From NCBI GenBank assembly GCA_030141605.1, contig JAQGDQ010000047.1, forward strand, positions 496,001 to 560,000: a stretch of DNA of 64,000 bases. Reading direction: 5' to 3'. A program made the position numbers and the translations under genes. Shown here piece by piece: positions 32,616-43,091 of this stretch. This DNA comes from Tubiluchus corallicola (lineage: Eukaryota > Priapulida > Priapulimorpha > Priapulimorphida > Tubiluchidae). Each line of letters opens with the position of its first letter. Position 1 is the first letter of the stretch. The notes beneath the pieces are model-generated. The model saw only the letters and a program-made list of their open reading frames with translations, did no database searches and was not told where the DNA came from.

Positions 32616-35606
32616 ATGGGTGTGTCATTGTGCAGGGCATCAAGCCATTCATTCAAGGTTGCACCAGCAAGGCAACAAGCCACAGATACAGCATTTAATG
32701 CGGAAAATGAATTAGATGATGAAAATAAAAATGTCACTAAAGGTTCAGGATTTTATCGCCAGAAATCTGATATTGAAATAGAAGCCACAGCTGAAACGCT
32801 GAGATTTTTTGATACTGCACAGGTGTCTTTTGCTTCCACTGTGTCTTTAGATTCTGCTAGCTGCAGTAACGGAAATCTTCAAAATCACGGTATGCACAAT
32901 GAAGGCCATAAACTCATTCCCTATACACATAATGAGGAAACTGTTCTTCAAGGATATGATCATGGTTCTTATGTTAAAGAATGCAGATCTTTGCATGGAA
33001 GTAGTAAAATAAATGATACGCTCATTTCTGAGGGAGATGACATAACTTTTCATGAAAGCAGCCATGGGATTCACAAGACAAAACATGTTTCAAATCAATC
33101 TAAATTAAATGAACAATATAGCGTGCTCCAAAAATCTTCAGTCGTATCTGCTGGAGAATGCTGGGAGAATGTTAAAAAAGCCTGGCATATTATAGAACAG
33201 CAGTGCAGCAATGTGAATTCATTTTGTTTAATGAGAGATCCCAATTTTCAGCCTCAAGCTCACAAAGTTGTGCGAGTGTTTGTTTCTTCAACATTTGCAG
33301 ATTTTCACAGTGAACGTGAAATTTTGGTAAAGCGTGTATTTCCAGCCCTCCGCGAATGGTGCAACTCTCATCACTTACAGTTTATTGAGTGTGACTTGCG
33401 CTGGGGTGTGCCAAAAGAAACTACAACAAGTGCAACGATCAGAACTTGTTTGGAGGAAATTGACCGTTGCTATGCGTCCACTGATGGGAAACCTTTTTTT
33501 ATTGGTTTAATTGGTGAAAGATATGGTTGGATTCCCAGTGCATCAGATGTGGCACCAGATGTTCAAAAAGACTACCAGTGGATACCTGGTATCTCTATCA
33601 CTCACATGGAAATATTGCACGGAGCTTACCGTCCAAAAAGCTGCAATGCAATATTCCTTTTCAGAAATGAAAGCTGTATTGAAGGCATTCCTTCTCATTT
33701 CATAGCAAGATTTCGTGACGATGATCCATTACCTAGAGCTCATTTGCGTGAACTAAAATCAAGGTTACGGTTTACATTCCCAAAGCAAGTATTTGATTAC
33801 CAGTGTCGATACGAAGGGGTTGAATCCAGCACGGGAACAGAAAAAGTTGTTCTGTCCGATTTGGAAAATTTTGGGTGGAAAGTTATTGGTTTTTTTAAAG
33901 ATGCAATAAAAACAAAGTATCCTCAACACATGAAACAAATGACAAGTACACCTGTTGAACAAGAGACTGACTTGCAGAACTTTTTTGTTAAACAGCATTC
34001 ACAACTTTTTCTTGGCAGAGAGCAGGAACTTGGAGAATTAACTAGGTATGCTACAGAAAAGCAAACATGCACCAAACCTTTTAGTGACATCTCAGACTTT
34101 TACAGAGATGATAAAATGATTGGTAATCATATGATGGTTGTTATTGGTGAAGCAGGCATAGGAAAGACTGCTCTATTAGCCCGATTAGTGAAAAATTGGA
34201 TGAAAAGTGAGAATAAGGTCTTCTACCATTTTGTTGAAGCAACTCCAACTAGTCGGGATCCTGCCATGATTAGTGCACGCCTTATTGCTGCTTTAACAGA
34301 AGATATGCCTGATTTTGATGTTCCTGATCCATATAATATGGATTTTAAGGACATGGATGAACTTCTCAAACAAATTTTTCCAAAATGGCTAACATCTGGC
34401 AAAGAACTTTTGATTGTGCTAGATGCAGTTGATATGCTTTCCGATAACCAAAGCCCAGGTCATTTGTCTTATGTACCACACACATTTCCAGGAAAGGTAA
34501 AGTGTGTTGCTTCTTGCAAGCCGTCATCTTTTCCAACATTGGCTCGCCTGGAAAATCGGAAACCATATAAAATGACCTTGAATGAATTATGTGTGGACAT
34601 GTGTGAGAAATTTGTAGAGAGGTACCTGGGACAATATAACAAGAAACTTGATCCTGAGCAAATGCTCTTGTTAGTGAGTAATCCCGGATCAAAGCTACCA
34701 CTTTGGCTGGCTCATGCCTGTGAGGAATTACGTGTGTTTGGTGAATTCACAACAGTCACTAATCGAATTAAGTCACTGCCACCTACCAAAGATCAGCTCT
34801 TGGCAGATATTCTTCGTAGGCTAGTGAGCGAGGATGCTACTGGATGTTTGGAAACAGCAGTGTTTTTAATTGCTGCATCACAGAATGGCATACCAGAGAA
34901 ATACATGAGATTACTTTTAGGAGATTACACAACAGAAACCCCAATAGCTCAGGCACTGTGGTCCGAAGTCAGAAGAAACCTGAAGGCATTTTGTAGAAAT
35001 ACAGGTGATTACATGCAGCGTTATATATTCACTCACAGCGCCATATTGAAGATTATCTTGGAAAAGCTAAATGCTGATGTTGAAAGAGTAGTGCATAAGC
35101 AGCTAGCTAACTTTTATGAAAATTACTGTTCAGATCGCCAGGTAATGATTGTTGAACTTCCCTATCACTTATATCACTCTGGTCAAGTGTCAAAGCTGGT
35201 AGAATTTTTAAGAAGTCGAAAGAGCTTTGGAGTGCCACGGATGACTCGTCAGAAGTACTTGCAATTGACGAGGTGTTGCAGTATTGCTAAGGCTGGATTC
35301 GGTCTATCCCAAAAGGTATATGCCTGCAAATTTTGTTCTGTGAAACAAGGATTAACTGCAAGCTTAAAAAATTCGTGCACTGTGTGTTTGGAATTCATTC
35401 CTAAAATATTAGTCAAAGAGGCTTATATCTGCCATCGACACCGATACAATGTTCCACCAAACTGGATCAAATGTTTTTACTGTGAAAAAATGCAAGCAAT
35501 GGGCAATAAAGCAATCGAAGCGATACCTTTAAATTTGTGTCATATTTGTGGTGGGCCGGGAAAGGAAACCTGCTGCAAACTTGGACTTACAAGTAAGCAA
35601 TTCTAG
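32616..35606 (+). CDS. DUF4062–NACHT STAND NTPase with cysteine-rich C-terminus
   Basis: A single uninterrupted exon codes for 996 residues. ATG 32616 is the first in-frame ATG (context GAGATGG, purine at -3 and G at +4). Residues 1–219 are low-complexity. Residues ~220–390 are a DUF4062 domain: RVFVSSTFADFHSEREILVK, ECDLRWGVP, EEIDRCY, FFIGLIGERYGWIP. Then comes a NACHT/STAND NTPase: Walker A GEAGIGKT at 511–518, Walker B LLIVLDAVD at 598–606, then winged-helix-like sequence to ~880. The end (904–987) has four CxxC pairs (904/907, 921/924, 953/956, 975/978), a CHRH at 939 and a CC, so it is probably a zinc-binding module. DUF4062–NACHT occurs in NPHP3-, NWD1- and TEP1-like animal proteins, normally followed by TPR or WD40 repeats; none is present here or in the next 1.8 kb. 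Such proteins act as ATP-switched scaffolds or sensors. The ligand and partner here are unknown. Confidence 0.9.
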   Translation: MGVSLCRASSHSFKVAPARQQATDTAFNAENELDDENKNVTKGSGFYRQKSDIEIEATAETLRFFDTAQVSFASTVSLDSASCSNGNLQNHGMHNEGHKLIPYTHNEETVLQGYDHGSYVKECRSLHGSSKINDTLISEGDDITFHESSHGIHKTKHVSNQSKLNEQYSVLQKSSVVSAGECWENVKKAWHIIEQQCSNVNSFCLMRDPNFQPQAHKVVRVFVSSTFADFHSEREILVKRVFPALREWCNSHHLQFIECDLRWGVPKETTTSATIRTCLEEIDRCYASTDGKPFFIGLIGERYGWIPSASDVAPDVQKDYQWIPGISITHMEILHGAYRPKSCNAIFLFRNESCIEGIPSHFIARFRDDDPLPRAHLRELKSRLRFTFPKQVFDYQCRYEGVESSTGTEKVVLSDLENFGWKVIGFFKDAIKTKYPQHMKQMTSTPVEQETDLQNFFVKQHSQLFLGREQELGELTRYATEKQTCTKPFSDISDFYRDDKMIGNHMMVVIGEAGIGKTALLARLVKNWMKSENKVFYHFVEATPTSRDPAMISARLIAALTEDMPDFDVPDPYNMDFKDMDELLKQIFPKWLTSGKELLIVLDAVDMLSDNQSPGHLSYVPHTFPGKVKCVASCKPSSFPTLARLENRKPYKMTLNELCVDMCEKFVERYLGQYNKKLDPEQMLLLVSNPGSKLPLWLAHACEELRVFGEFTTVTNRIKSLPPTKDQLLADILRRLVSEDATGCLETAVFLIAASQNGIPEKYMRLLLGDYTTETPIAQALWSEVRRNLKAFCRNTGDYMQRYIFTHSAILKIILEKLNADVERVVHKQLANFYENYCSDRQVMIVELPYHLYHSGQVSKLVEFLRSRKSFGVPRMTRQKYLQLTRCCSIAKAGFGLSQKVYACKFCSVKQGLTASLKNSCTVCLEFIPKILVKEAYICHRHRYNVPPNWIKCFYCEKMQAMGNKAIEAIPLNLCHICGGPGKETCCKLGLTSKQF

Positions 35607-35607
35607 C

Positions 35608-35613
35608 AATAAA
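35608..35613 (+). promoter_or_regulatory. AATAAA directly after the STAND gene stop
   Basis: This polyadenylation hexamer begins one base after the stop codon. A second good candidate (AATAAA in a GAAAAATAAAATAG context) lies near 36055, so the 3' UTR may be either very short or ~450 bases. Confidence 0.45.
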
Positions 35614-37459
35614 GAGTATCATACCTCTTTGAATATTTTTGAAATATAATATTTCCAAGTTTATATTTAACTTGTACCATAATTAAAGCAAATTGTGATA
35701 ATCTGATAACAGGAACATATTTTGTTTATATATTTTAATATGACTGCAATGATATCTATTTGCATTAGTTATATATTTTAATTAGCAAATTAATTTTGCA
35801 CTTGTGATACCATTTGAGCCTGTTTTATAGCACATTTTAGAATGATACAATTACTGCCTGTGATAGCTGTTTGTTAAATATTTTATATTGATACATAAAT
35901 TTTGGAAAACTATCTTAGCAGCACAAAATTTTGACTGCATTTGTATGTTGTAGTTGTACCATCATTATAATTTTGATGACTCCAGCTGTTTGTGATGCAT
36001 GCGTGGAATATGAATTATAGATATTATGTGTCCAAGTTCATCTTTTTAGGAGAAAAATAAAATAGTGTTTTGAGCATATGCTGGACAACTGAAGTTAAGC
36101 AGTGCTGCACCTAGTTAGTAAATTGATAAGTGATTGCCAGGAAAATTGCTTCTGTGTGGTGATCATACAGCAGTTGGCTATTGGAATTTTTTGTACTAAA
36201 TTGTGTGTAAATTCTAGTAGACTAAATAGTCAGTAGGCTATAGATTGCAATTGACACACTTGAGTTTAGGTGTTCTGAGCTGAAATACTGAATTTGCTAG
36301 GTAGGAGTACAAATATAAGCAGCATAAATTTGTTAAGTTTGTCAGGGTTCTACTTATTTCTTTAGATTATGGTTGCATTAAAATAAAAGAATAAAATTGA
36401 TGTTACACAAAACGAATAGTCTGCATTCTTTCAGTATCTAATCACACTGTCAGTTTTTAAATTCAACTACACCTTTAAGAATACATGTAATCTAGCTTTA
36501 TTTTAAAAATGAAGGGGAATTTTAAAAATGTCTCAAAAACCTGCCATATAAAGTTATATTATCTTACGTTACATTTACCTGTTTGAAAGACATAATATAA
36601 CTGAAAAAGAAACTTCTTAATAATTTAAATGTTTGTTCCAGCTGGTAAAATGTCAGTGTTTTGCAATAACCCCACTCCATAAAAACATACACTGGTTCGT
36701 CACATGTATTGATGTTATTGACAAGACAAAGTAATTTTGACTTTTACTTAAGTAGTTAGTGATGTTCACCACAAATGCTCTGATTATTTTGCAAACTCTA
36801 TGCAAAGTTATATAAATTTTACTTCAAAGAACTTAAGATGAACTCAAAATGACTGCATCTAACGGTCATCGCAGGAGTTTAAAATTTTCTACAACATTGC
36901 TGTTAATACAACTTCTTGGCACAATGAGAGCACATGTAAGTGATATAAAATTTCAGAGCGAATTTTTTTAATTTTATGTAATGATAGCATCTTTTTGTGG
37001 TTTAAATGCCTGTATTATGTGGTACTTGCATGACTATAATGTAATAATAAAACTATTTCAACTTGTATATCAATTACAACAACTTGACAGTATACAACAT
37101 TTTGACAAGTGGCATGCCTGAAATGCAGAATTACTGTTTTATCCACCACTCATGTATAGCCAATGGAAATTTACTACAGCAATTATAATTTCTGCCCTGA
37201 AGTACATTTCACTAATATAGGAACTGTATTTTAATGTTATACTATTCGAAAGTGTTTTGAGCTGTTATCCACTGTTAAGATAAACCATGCACTAGAAGTC
37301 TGGGTATCACCTTTATACTGCAAAATTATAACAGATATTTTTTATAATATTAATGTATAATTATTGGCATACATTTCCCCAATCAGAAGTGCAGAATTTT
37401 TACTAATACTTGATATTATTGTTTCTAGCTTCGGCTGGCATGATTTATAAACTCAGTTC
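35614..37459. other. AT-rich 3' flank, nothing recognised
   Basis: No open frame of note and no TPR or WD40 exon was found on the plus strand, which supports the STAND gene ending at 35606. The stretch may include its 3' UTR. Confidence 0.4.
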
Positions 37460-39199
37460 TCACTAATTGCGTTAACTGAAACATGGTTAAATGAAGATAC
37501 AGAAAAGATGTTTAATTTACCCAGATATACTCTGGTGAATAGAAATAGGAAGAATAAAAAGCGGGGTGGTGTAGGGTTGTTCATCAAATCAGACATACCG
37601 TTTGTAGTGAGAAATGACTTAACATCAAGCAATTCTGACCTTGAAAGTATTTTTATTGAAATTCAAAAAGTTAAAGGCAAAAACATAGCAGTCGGCGTGA
37701 TCTACAGACCACCCGGGCGAAACCTACCAACATTTATTAAACACTACTAAACTATCAATAATAAATTAACAAAATAAGCAGTTATTTTTGTTAGGGGACT
37801 ACAATTTGAACTTATTAAATCACTCTTCGCATCAAGACGGGACTGAGTTTCTTGATACTATTATTACTAATTATGTTTTTCCAGTTATTACTTGTCCAAC
37901 TCGAATTACAGCATATAGCTCTACATTAATTGATAATATTCTAACAAATGTTATACAGCATCAGTATAGAGCTGGCAGTCTCTTAGTAGATGTCACCGAT
38001 CACTTACCAATTTTCTTAATTATTGATTTAAACATAGCAAAATCTCAAACTAATAATATCGACAACGTAATATACAATAACCATGTAAAAAATAAATTAA
38101 TAAGTGATATAGAATCAATTAACTGGGAGGAATTATATAGTACTTCAGATCCCGAAGCAGCTTGCAATCTATTTCTGGAAAAAATTTAATGAAGCTTACT
38201 TTAAAAATATAAAAATTACTGATGCTTCCATGAAAACTAATGTCATTAAAAATCCTTGGATAACTCCAGCCATATTAACCAGTATCAAGCGCAAAAACAA
38301 AATGTATAATTCATTAATCAAACAAATCTCAGATGTAGCTGGGACCGACTATAAACAATATCACAATAAGCTAAATAATATTATTAAAAATGCTAATCTG
38401 ACTTATTATCAAAATGAGTTAGCCAATTTAAAGAAAACATGGGGAATTATGAAAGAAATAATGTATTCCTGGTGCGAACAGTCGTTTAAAAATTAATAAT
38501 AAATTAATCACCAATCCTAAATCTATAGTAAATCATTTTAATGACCATTTTTTGCAGATTGGACAAAAATTAGCTGATAATATAGAAAATGTTAATATCA
38601 ACTATGAAACTTATTTAAGAGGCAATTATCCTTCTACCTTTCTCTTTACACCAGTCACAGAATCTGACATCATGAATATATGCAAGTCATGTGATCGAAA
38701 TAAAGGAGCTGGTAGAGATAATTTGCGCCCCAAAGTTATTATAGATGTAATTGAAAGTATCATTACCCCTTTAACACACATAACTAATAATTCACTTAAA
38801 ACTGGCACGGTTCCTTCTAAATTAAAACGATTAATTATCATTCCTATCTTCAAATCTAAGGATTCTCTGGACATTAATAATTATAGACGTATCTCGCTGT
38901 TACCTTTTCTCAAAAATACTGGAAAAAGTTGTTTGCAATAAAATATGATCTTATTTGGATCATCAAACATTATAAACAATAAGCAGTTTGGTTTTCAGGA
39001 AAACAGCTCAACCGAACTGGCTTTGATAAACACTGTAGAGAGTATAACTAAATGCAATGAACAAAATAAAGTAGCGGTAGGTGTAACATCCGCAAGATAC
39101 AGCCACAACAGTTGATGAATTAGTGAATACTAGAACGAACGTTTATTAAAATGAGCGTCAGTTTAGATAGTTGACCAAAGCAAATCCCACATTACATAA

Positions 39200-40285
39200 C
39201 TTCTACCTCGTCATCATCATACGCCCGCTACGTCTAATTGTAGACATTGGGCAGGCAGAATTCTAAAATAAAAGAAATGAGCCTTCAGAAAGGTAAACGC
39301 AACAGTAACTTCTACCTCATCATCATCTCTGGAGTCACACGTCATTCGACATGACCCTGCTGATCACTTTACTCCATGCTGCCCTGTCACCTGCAACCTT
39401 CCATGTCTCTGCATTTTTGATATCTAATGATGTGTTGATAAGATGTTTTTGGATGAAATTGATATTAGTCAGCAGCTGTCCTCCTTGCGGTTTCTTTCCT
39501 TTCTGTAGTGTTTCTTTGAAAGCTAACTTTAACTGACTGTCATGTGGTAGTCGTATAGCATGTCCTATCCATCTTAATCTTCTCCTTTTGATTTTAATTG
39601 TCCATTCCTCTGCTTTGACTTTATTGTACAGATCCTGGTTTGATATTTTGTTTGGCCATTTTATTCCTAGAATGTTCTTGTAGTTTCTTCTTTGAAATGC
39701 ATTAATTTCTGATTCGTGTTATGCTTGAATTGTGCATAATTCTGAGTTATAGAGAAACACAGTTTCCACAAGTGCAGCAAAGATCCTTAATTTAGTATCA
39801 AAACTGATCCTCTTACTTTCAAAAAATTTTGTTAATTTGGAATATGCAGCTTTATGTGATACTCTTTTGTTTTATCTTTATTTAGTATAAGATCCATTTC
39901 TTTTAAATTTGTTTCTATTTTGATTTTGACATCATCTATTTCATCTTTGGTTCTTGCTATCCATGCAATATCATCAGCATATTGCAGGTCTATGGTTGTA
40001 ATGAAGTTCGTTTTATTAGCATAATTGTGTTCTAATTCTGTTCCCGATAGTAGCTTTTTTGTGTCCTGATTTGTATAATTGTGGTCACAAAGTTCTTTTC
40101 TGGGTGTACTGTTCCTGTCCATTAATGCTGTGGCTAGATAAAAAGTGAAGAGAACAGGACTTAGGCAATCTCCTTGAGGTATTCCCTTATTCGTGGAAAA
40201 TGAATCATTCACTCTGCCTTCACATCTAACACTAATTAGATCTTCCAATAATATTGATATCATATAAATATTGTCAGGATTAAGT
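39200..40285 (-). mobile_element. Nested RTE-like LINE, tail copy 1
   Basis: The minus strand reads, from 40263 down, GIPQGDCLSPVLFTFYLATA, LQYADDIAWIARTKDEIDDV (YADD catalytic box), LNKDKTKEY. Then comes a tail with WIGHAIRLPHDSQLKLAFKE and KKPQGGQ at about 39450–39600. It ends with GATGAT-rich sequence at 39308–39330, and a second similar tail lies at 39202–39222. It is truncated at its 5' end within the RT domain. Confidence 0.75.
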
Positions 40286-40288
40286 ATT

Positions 40289-40725
40289 TCTACCTCATCA
40301 TCATCATATCAGATTCTAATGAATCATACGTCCAGGGACATGATTCTGCTCATCTCCCTATGCCAGGATTCCCTGCTTGCCGCAATGCCCCAAGTGCATT
40401 TATTTCTAAGAATCAATGCTGAAGTGTTTAAATCTTTCTGTGCATAACCTATATATGTTAACATTTGTCCTCCTGCAGGTTTTTTAGCTGGTTCTTTGGC
40501 TTGTTGAAGAGCTATCTTCACTGGAAGATCATCAGGTAGTCTAAGCATATGCCCAATCCATCTTAAATGGCGTCTTTTTATTTTTCTTGTCCAAGGTTCT
40601 TTTATTCTTTCATATAGATCTTTGTTTGAAGTTTTCTTTGGCCATCTAATACCCAAAATGTTTCTGTAATTTCGCCTTTGAAACGCATCGATTTCAGCTT
40701 TATGATTCGCTTCTCTTTCTTCTTC
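40289..40725 (-). mobile_element. Nested RTE-like LINE, tail copy 2
   Basis: The minus strand codes for ILGIRWPKKTSNKDLYERI, RRHLRWIGHMLRLPDDLPVK and AKKPAGGQ, then LRNKCTWGIAASRESWHREM. It ends in GATGATGATGA at 40294–40310. Only the last ~130 residues of ORF2 are present. Confidence 0.75.
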
Positions 40726-40925
40726 AATGAATCACACGTCCAGGGACATGATTCTGCTCAGCTCTCTATGCGAGGACTCCCTACACGCTGCAATGCCCCA
40801 AGTGGATTTATTTCTAAGGATCAATGCTGAAGTGTTTAAATCTTTCTGTGCAAAATCTAAGTATGTTAACATTTGTCCTCCTGCAGGTTTTTTAGCTGAT
40901 TTGCTTTTAATGTCCAGAGCTCAGA
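40726..40925 (-). mobile_element. Nested RTE-like LINE, tail copy 3
   Basis: About 170 bases nearly identical to 40321–40491 (the shared blocks include CGTCCAGGGACATGATTCTG and ACATTTGTCCTCCTGCAGG). The copy is a third, shorter 3' end in the same orientation, directly abutting copy 2. Its 5' truncation adjoins the resumed host LINE sequence. Confidence 0.75.
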
Positions 40926-41656
40926 GTTAATATGCGGCCCGTTTAACAACAATGAGGGAAACCTTAGTAAGCACAAACATCAAAATATTAGCCATAGACA
41001 AAAACAACGTCACAGTAGATATATTTTGTGACCTCTCTAAGGCCTTTGATACTGTTAATCATAAAATACTTCTTGCTAAACTACATCATTACGGTCTTAG
41101 AGGGGTAGCAAACGCATGGATATCTAGTTATCTTCTTGGGAGAACACAAGTGGTTCGATATAATAATGTAATTTCAAATGAAGCTTCCATAATCCATGGG
41201 GTACCACAAGGCTCAATTTTAGTTCCGCTTATATATTTTTAATATATATAAATGACATAAAATATTCTTTAGATAGTCCAAATCTGTTCCAGTTTGCAGA
41301 TGATACGAGCATATTCTTTGAGTTAAATAAGGCTGATAATTTAATATATATTAACCGTGAATTACAAAATATTGTTATTTGGTTCAAAACGAATAAGTTA
41401 CCATTAAATTCTACAAAAACTAAATGTATCATTTTTAGAGCAAGATACAAAAAAATCCAAGTAATAATGGTCATATTAAATCAATAATTCCCCAATTGAA
41501 ATCATTCAGGAAATGAAATTTTTGGGAGTCATTCTAAACGAACACATGGATTGGAAATCGCATATAGACATGATCAAAAGTAAAATTTCAAAAAGTATAG
41601 GAGTCATATGTAGGACTGTAAATTGCTTTACTAATTTACATCTAATAATCTTATAT

Positions 41657-41736
41657 AATTGTTTAATGTTACCATACCTCACACACTGTTGTCTCCTTTA
41701 GGGACAGTGCGTGAGGTATGGTAACATTAAACAATT
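41657..41736. repeat. 33-bp inverted duplication with 14-base loop in LINE RT
   Basis: 41657–41689 and 41704–41736 are reverse complements with one mismatch (ACACA versus GCGTG side). The left arm is coding sequence of the reverse transcriptase C-terminus (YNCLMLPYLTH); the right arm is its inverted copy, which breaks the frame. This is the signature of a template-switch event rather than of normal LINE structure. Confidence 0.9.
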
Positions 41737-42131
41737 GCCGAGTTATCCAAAGAAAATTTCTTAGAATCACTTATAATCTTAGAAAAAGAGAACATCTTAA
41801 TTTAACATGTTTCAAAACTAATGGAATTTTAACTGTTGGCGATTTATAACACATGAATATAGCTGTATAAAACACATACATGTATAAAACTAAATATCAT
41901 CTTTTTCCAACGTTCTTTAATAATCCAGTCCAACCTAATAATCGGTGTTATGCAACCAGAATGAATGAGTTTGTCGTAAATTTCTGTAGAACAGACGTAG
42001 CACGGCAATTTATAGCAAAAGTTGGTCCAAGACTTTTGATGTTAAATGATGAATTAAAAACTGTTCAGCCAATTCAAAAATTTAAAAAGAAATATAGAGT
42101 AATGATTTTCAACAAGTACAACACTTCTTAA

Positions 42132-42881
42132 TATCCTACAGCCACTGCAGCAGTCATACCACAGGCTTGGTACAGATTATTCAAAACAAGACATCATTGA
42201 TAAATCTTTAGAGCTGATGTAAACATCGCACAATCTACTATCTTTCTTCCTACTATTTCCACTAACACATCCTTCTACCCTTCCTGTTTGATCTAACCTT
42301 TCTCCCAGTTCTTTTTTTGTTAGTTCATGCATTCTTTTTTATCTGGTTTACATGAGAGTGGACCTGTACAAGCCTTTGCTTCTCTAGCCAACTGCAGTAG
42401 AATTATTCTTTTATGATAACGACAGTGTATGAAACATAATAATTTAATACAGTATGAGGTAAAAATTTTGATGTCACTGTGTATTTAACGTCAATATATT
42501 GTACTTAATGTGACAATAATGAAAACTTCATATTTTCTATTTCGTATTTTTCACAAACTCATTTGACTCAAGTAGGCTTTTCTAATCGTAGTTGCACCTG
42601 CCTATATTGTTAATCAACAGTGCTTTTAATTTTTTCTGCATAATAATTAAGGGCACTATCGTCTACAAAGGTCTTATCTTTATTAAGAGTACTTAAAAAC
42701 GAATGTATTTGTGAAGCTTCTTAAAGTTTGTAATGGATAATATATTTCTATAGGTTTTATTATATTCTTCTTTAAAAAACTTCGGTCAGCCGTTGACTTG
42801 TTGACAATTACGCTATTACCGCATTCAGCAGCAGCTACGATAAATCGAGCTGTCTTTCTTCCAATAAGATTTAACATCTGG
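42132..42881. other. Interval between LINE and DIP2 promoter region
   Basis: Presumed LINE 3' UTR to about 42300, then AT-rich sequence. From about 42790 the composition becomes less AT-rich as the DIP2 5' region begins. Confidence 0.4.
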
Positions 42882-42894
42882 TCACTAGATGGCG
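42882..42894 (+). promoter_or_regulatory. CTCF-like motif upstream of DIP2
   Basis: TCACTAGATGGCG resembles the core of the CTCF consensus (CCASYAGRKGGCA), with mismatches at the two ends. It lies ~110 bases before the DIP2 start codon, where an insulator or promoter-bound CTCF site would be plausible in a bilaterian. Confidence 0.3.
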
Positions 42895-42939
42895 AAGTAA
42901 AGTCGGCTCTTTACAAAGGTGTGGTGAAAGGTTTTCAAT

Positions 42940-42963
42940 ATGGCGTTTTTGTACGTGTGTTAG
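42940..42963 (+). promoter_or_regulatory. Short upstream ORF before DIP2
   Basis: ATG at 42940 opens seven codons and stops at TAG 42961–42963, 43 bases before the DIP2 ATG. It sits in AATATGGCG, which also resembles a YY1-type core promoter element. If it is in the mature leader it could damp translation. Confidence 0.35.
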
Positions 42964-43006
42964 TGCATTGTTTCATTTATTTGAGTATCAAAAGCAAAAA
43001 AACACA

Positions 43007-43091
43007 ATGGCTGAACAAGTAGTAGATTATCCAGGACTTCCACAGGAAGTTAGGGAAAGACTCGCTGAACTGGAATTAGAACTTTCAGAAG
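43007..43091 (+). CDS. DIP2: DIP2 exon 1 (coding part)
   Basis: 28 codons plus one base, donor G|GTAAGT. It codes for LPQEVRERLAELELELSE, the start of the DMAP1-binding domain, nearly identical to vertebrate DIP2. The transcript start is not defined; the 5' UTR is upstream. Confidence 0.95.

Larger units (their letters stand above)
37460..42131 (+). mobile_element. CR1/L2-like LINE, near full ORF2, split by nested insertion
   Basis: Plus-strand order: endonuclease (ALTETWLN, RGGVGLFIK, GVIYRPPG, GDYNLNLLN, STLIDNILTN, VTDHLPIF) at 37460–38190, linker 38230–38500, RT start (GAGRDNLRPK, NYRRISLLPF) at 38550–38940. Then comes an interruption at about 39090–40950. RT resumes with LSKAFDTVNHKILLAKL, GVPQGSIL, QFADDTSIF near 41300 and FLGVILNEHMDWKSHI at 41519, and the C-terminal tail ends at 42131. 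Several frameshifts make it inactive. The 5' UTR and any ORF1 are not recognisable. The A+T-rich composition matches the surroundings. Confidence 0.85.

Noticed and set aside
32847-34701. Minus-strand frames opposite the STAND gene
   Set aside because: Shadows of the strongly supported plus-strand coding exon.
42683-43022. Frames over the DIP2 promoter region on both strands
   Set aside because: They overlap the 5' UTR region and DIP2 start and show no conserved peptide.
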